Shown here: in pieces, positions 60,724 to 64,000 of the stretch
How positions within the stretch are numbered: position 1 is the first letter of the stretch
How the letters are laid out: every line of letters starts with the position of its first letter
DNA from: Hyphomonas sp.
Lineage (GTDB): Bacteria; Pseudomonadota; Alphaproteobacteria; Caulobacterales; Hyphomonadaceae
NCBI GenBank assembly: GCA_016124495.1
Contig: WGNP01000009.1
Location: 1 to 64,000 of the forward strand
DNA: 64,000 nt
Direction of reading: 5' to 3'
Position numbers and translations under genes: made by a program
Notes under the pieces: model-generated
What the model was told of the DNA's origin: nothing
The model's database searches: none
The model's input: the letters and a program-made list of their open reading frames with translations, nothing else

Positions 60724-62666
60724 TGGACACCTCCCCCGCTCGGTGGGTCCTGCACAATAATCGTGATGAAAGCGAGCTTGGAGTAGTCCAGCCCCTGACT
60801 GCGTACCGACGGGTAGATGTAATAGGCGCCAGACGTGTTCGGCGTGAACGCAAACTCGAACTTGCCATCGCCGAGGGACTTCACCTTGTGCTCCGTGCGG
60901 TCCTGACCAGGCGCGCGGAACGTCAGTACCGTGACGTCGTCTCCGGAATACGGGGCGCCGTTCTTCGCCGTATCATTCAGGGTGAAGCGGATTTTGGCTT
61001 CCTGCCCGGTCGGGGTCAGTGCACCGCTGCGGGTTTCATAGGCAATGCGCAGCGGGAGCTCGTCCCTTGCCAGGTTCGGGTTTATGGCTGCGGCAAAGTC
61101 AAAGCATTCGATGAGCTGCGGCGAATCAAGCGTAAGGATCATCTGGTAGTTTCCGTCAGCCGGGATCTTGACGGTCGAAATGTATTCGCCAGGCGCCGCT
61201 TCCTTGATGGTTCGGTCGGCGACAATGGCGGAGAGCGGCCGGTGGCCATAGTTGCCGAAGCTGCCCATCGGGGCGTTCATGCCTTCCATGTAGTAGAAAA
61301 TGTTAGCGTCGCCCGGGCTGACCACGATGGTGGAGGCTTCGGTCACGGCTGTCGCGAAGAGGTCTGAAGGCAGAAGAAAAGGCGAATCCTTTGGTGGCCG
61401 GTCACCCGCTTCAAACTGCGATACCGTGACCTGGCCGTTGCCGCCGATATCGGCAAGCCGGATCATCGAGACGGTGTTGTTCGACAGGCTGCGGACAAAC
61501 CCATAAGCGCGGGAAAACACAATCTGGAAGGGCTCCCCCTTGATATCAATCCTGTGCACCTGGGTATTGTTGGCAGTATCGAAGACGAAGACAGCGTCTT
61601 TCGCGGGGTTTACGACAAAGCCGAAACGGCCGTCAGGCGTAATGCGCATCGGGCCAAGTCCCGGCTCGAGCTGGATCGTGGCGCGCACTTTGCCGGCTTC
61701 CGGGTCGAGTACCAGCACTTCGCCCGTTTCGCCATCGGCCACATAGGCAGCCTCCGACAGGGCGGAATAGGCCAGCGAAATCGGAATGCCCTTCAGCGCG
61801 AAGTCATCGGTCTTCTTCAGTTGGCGCACATTGATCAGGCTGACAGTGCGGTCATCCCGGTTGGTGACCAGCGCAAACCGGTTGTCCGATGTCACCACGA
61901 GTTCGTGATGTCCCTTGCCCGTTTCGATATGGGCTTTGACTTCCTGCTTTTCGGTATCGACAACGGTAACGCCGGGTTTTGCGCCGGTCGTTCCGACCCA
62001 GACATAACGACCGTCCGGCTGAACCATTATCCGCGAGGGGCGCTCCCCAACCTTGACCGTCTTTCCAATGCGGAAGGTGTCGAGGTCGACAAAGCTGACC
62101 GCGTTCACTGATGACATGGCCACATAGACCTGCTTTTCATCTGCTGACCTGGCCCAGTCTTCCGGGGGGCCCGGCAGGATGACCTGCGTCAGCAGCTTGG
62201 TGATACCGCGCACCCCGATAATCGGGTCGATGACGGCGATCGACGGGTCAGCGTTAAGCACGACAATATAGTAACTGTTGAGGTCGATCATCGGCCGGAT
62301 GCCGACGAAACCGCTGAGATAGGTCGCTGCCGACCGCCTGCAGGCCTCCGGTTCGGATTTCGTGCCGTCCCGAAGTGGATCGATCCAGGCCGCCGGCAGC
62401 AGGCCGGTCACCGGCTTGCCGGTCGTGGAGTCGGTGAACTTAAGGCTGACCTGAGCAATCTCGCCCGCTTTGAGCGGACTGTCCGGCTCGATCACGGACG
62501 TGATTGAAAAGTCAATTCTCAAGCCTTCGCGGGTAACAGAATCACCCGTAACGACTGATGAATCAGGGCGAAAGTACAAGAAGGCAACAAACAGGACCAC
62601 ACCAGCCGCCATCGCGACAATCGGGGCCAGTTCGCGCACCCTGTTCGATTTGAAGAATGGCGTCAT
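60720..62666 (-). CDS. Membrane-anchored YncE/YVTN beta-propeller protein
   Basis: A 648-residue envelope protein. One N-terminal membrane helix (IVAMAAGVVLFVAFLYF) holds a periplasmic part: an Ig-like strand region, then a seven-bladed YVTN-type propeller (about 130-440; blades such as RSADEKQVYVAMSSVNAVSFVDLDTFRIGKTVKVGERPSRIMVQPDGRYVWVGTTG), then C-terminal beta domains with TVKIPADGNYQMILTLDSPQLIECFDF. Propellers of this kind occur next to multicopper oxidases and haem d1/nitrite reductase genes. It lies 73 bp after the oxidase gene and overlaps the first SCO gene. Confidence 0.85.
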   Translation of the reverse strand: MTPFFKSNRVRELAPIVAMAAGVVLFVAFLYFRPDSSVVTGDSVTREGLRIDFSITSVIEPDSPLKAGEIAQVSLKFTDSTTGKPVTGLLPAAWIDPLRDGTKSEPEACRRSAATYLSGFVGIRPMIDLNSYYIVVLNADPSIAVIDPIIGVRGITKLLTQVILPGPPEDWARSADEKQVYVAMSSVNAVSFVDLDTFRIGKTVKVGERPSRIMVQPDGRYVWVGTTGAKPGVTVVDTEKQEVKAHIETGKGHHELVVTSDNRFALVTNRDDRTVSLINVRQLKKTDDFALKGIPISLAYSALSEAAYVADGETGEVLVLDPEAGKVRATIQLEPGLGPMRITPDGRFGFVVNPAKDAVFVFDTANNTQVHRIDIKGEPFQIVFSRAYGFVRSLSNNTVSMIRLADIGGNGQVTVSQFEAGDRPPKDSPFLLPSDLFATAVTEASTIVVSPGDANIFYYMEGMNAPMGSFGNYGHRPLSAIVADRTIKEAAPGEYISTVKIPADGNYQMILTLDSPQLIECFDFAAAINPNLARDELPLRIAYETRSGALTPTGQEAKIRFTLNDTAKNGAPYSGDDVTVLTFRAPGQDRTEHKVKSLGDGKFEFAFTPNTSGAYYIYPSVRSQGLDYSKLAFITIIVQDPPSGGGVQ

Positions 62667-62739
62667 GTCCCGGTACCCGGCTGCTTCACTGTCTGGCGTC
62701 CGGGTGAGCAATTATCATGCCCACCCGGATGTCTTCAGA

Positions 62740-64000
62740 TCAAGGCGTGGTGGCCGGTTCCTCGACCCTTACGACCCCCCAAAGCCCGTTCAGGTGCCCG
62801 AAGGATGCCACGTCGCGGTAGAGGTAGTCGCCAGGTACCGCCATTGCGCCACCTGCCTTGGTCAGGATGTTCCAGCTGTTGCCGGTGACGATGTTGTCAG
62901 TCGTCGACCGGAAAATCTGCGATGGATGTACGGCCATCACATCGGAGGGCGCGTTCACGGACCTGAAGGGTTCCTCACGCCAGTTATGGCCGAAGATCGT
63001 CAGGGTCGTGTTACGGGCGTAACCCGCCGGGATGGCGATGCGGAACCGCATCTCCTGCCCGGGACGCGCCTTGTAGACCGGCGTTTCCGGATCCAGGCCA
63101 CCGGTCATGATGTTGGAATAGGCACGGAACGCATTGGTGATGGACGCAAGGCCAGGCCCTGTCGGTGCCTCGAGGACGCCTGGCTCCGGACCGAACGGAC
63201 CAGGGTCTGCCGGCGCGGGTGCGCCGCCGCCAGTGTCTCCGTAGCCCCAGTCAGCGCCGGCCGGGAAGCCGAAGCGGAACCAGAGAGGCTCAGCAGCAAA
63301 ATTGATCGCCGCACCGCCTGCATCATGGGCATCTTCCGGCACGCCCGGGCCTTCACCCGAAATATGCTCCACCGGTGTACCATCGCGGTAGCGCATATTG
63401 ACGGATTTCTGGAAGACCATCGAGAAGTCGCGGAAGACGCGGCCACCCGGAATTGTTACCGTCGCCTGGGCCGTCGTGCCGGCGTCAAGCGCGAAGGTCG
63501 ATCCTGCCGGCAGGATGGTCATCACGCCCAGCAGGCCTTTCTGGCCTTGCTTGATCGTGTCCGCCGGGAAGATCGGCATGGCGCCGTATTCCATCGGGGT
63601 CGCCACGAGTGGGAAAGAGTTGCCTGTCAGGGCGCCGTAGGCACCGGACTTGCCATCACCGGAGGCCGCCCGGGGGCCGAGTTCCAGATCGCCGGCATAG
63701 AACCGGTAGGTCCGCACGCTGCCGGGAGCAATCGTCTGGACCGGGTTCAGGCCGACGTTCATGCCGTCGTCACGTGACACGTCATACTCAACCTTCTGGG
63801 TGTTGAAGCCGACATGGCTCGAAGCACGGATCAGGTTGTTGTTGAACGTGGTGTAGCCACGCGGATCCGAGCGGTCACGGATGACAGTGTAGTGCTGCGT
63901 CACGTAGCTCGCGAGATCTGGCACCATGGTGGGCAGACGGTTGCGAACCGTGACTTCAATACACTCACCGGCCGCTGCACGGACGCTGACCGGCTCGAAC
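62740..64000 (-). CDS. Multicopper oxidase-like cupredoxin protein (partial, runs off the right edge)
   Basis: The frame is open to the window end, giving at least 420 residues of C-terminus. AAAGECIEVTVRNRLPTMVPDLASYV (first residues visible) and GSVRTYRFYAGD are cupredoxin strands; TLTIFGHNWREEPF and GDYLYRDVASFGHLNGLWGVVRVEE match the last cupredoxin domain of large multicopper oxidases. There the usual copper motif HCHxxxH is replaced by RDV, with one His kept, so catalytic coppers must lie in domains beyond the edge. Large oxidases of this kind, including Mn(II) oxidases of the MnxG group, are often next to SCO genes. The identity as an oxidase is tentative. Confidence 0.75.
   Translation of the reverse strand, partial: FEPVSVRAAAGECIEVTVRNRLPTMVPDLASYVTQHYTVIRDRSDPRGYTTFNNNLIRASSHVGFNTQKVEYDVSRDDGMNVGLNPVQTIAPGSVRTYRFYAGDLELGPRAASGDGKSGAYGALTGNSFPLVATPMEYGAMPIFPADTIKQGQKGLLGVMTILPAGSTFALDAGTTAQATVTIPGGRVFRDFSMVFQKSVNMRYRDGTPVEHISGEGPGVPEDAHDAGGAAINFAAEPLWFRFGFPAGADWGYGDTGGGAPAPADPGPFGPEPGVLEAPTGPGLASITNAFRAYSNIMTGGLDPETPVYKARPGQEMRFRIAIPAGYARNTTLTIFGHNWREEPFRSVNAPSDVMAVHPSQIFRSTTDNIVTGNSWNILTKAGGAMAVPGDYLYRDVASFGHLNGLWGVVRVEEPATTP

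Overview
The window looks like the chromosome of an alphaproteobacterium, most probably a member of the Hyphomonadaceae (Hyphomonas or a close relative). GC content is high. The markers are a 6S RNA directly upstream of the 5-formyl-THF cyclo-ligase gene, a zeta-type F1-ATPase inhibitor next to purC-purS, the long alphaproteobacterial suf operon, a bactofilin gene overlapping an M23 peptidase gene (the bacA-lmdC pair of stalked budding bacteria), perfect or near-perfect CtrA boxes and a CYP153 alkane hydroxylase. The genus is inferred from gene content, not from any search.

Layout. 1-1.7 kb: the end of an integrative element, with a tyrosine recombinase gene at the 3' end of a tRNA-Gly gene and three GTAGGGA iterons between them. 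1.8-9.2 kb: housekeeping genes (HxlR regulator, phytase-like lipoprotein, 6S RNA, ygfA, a GH16 glycanase, ATPase zeta inhibitor, purC-purS, TetR regulator, acyltransferase). 8.7-16.8 kb: a minus-strand suf Fe-S operon (NifS-like desulfurase, sufB, an inserted lipoprotein gene, a 25-codon membrane peptide, sufC, sufD, sufS, sufT, sufA, then a DNA glycosylase). 16.9-26.5 kb: hydrolase, GNAT, anmK, tyrS, a large AsmA/YhdP-like protein, a one-cysteine BCP, and lmdC-bacA. 26.6-32.4 kb: a seven-gene energy-transduction operon (DUF3450, long ExbB, short ExbB, two ExbD, TonB, TPR protein). 32.8-45 kb: tRNA-Gln, sppA, a sugar epimerase, an RluA-type pseudouridine synthase, rarA, a 2OG dioxygenase plus CYP153, a Do-like protease, and an ABM/acyl-CoA dehydrogenase/GPH transporter operon. 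45.2-49.9 kb: a compact exopolysaccharide locus (ExoA-like GT2, PPP phosphatase, OPX lipoprotein, ExoY-like transferase, second GH16). 50.1-52.3 kb: tex. 52.4-57.9 kb: a curli operon (csgF, csgG, three curlin-repeat proteins and an unknown secreted protein). 58.1-64 kb: a minus-strand redox operon that leaves the window (multicopper oxidase-like protein, membrane-anchored beta-propeller, two SCO proteins, and a cytochrome c/substrate-binding-protein fusion).

The second half is strong in surface biology: matrix polysaccharide and its trimming enzyme, functional amyloid, and a TonB energiser. Four observations deserve most attention: the ten-G tract at the csgF/csgG junction, which decides both the end of CsgF and the spacing to csgG; the terminal multicopper oxidase/SCO/propeller/cytochrome-fusion operon; the foreign-looking insertions inside the suf operon; and the element boundary at tRNA-Gly.
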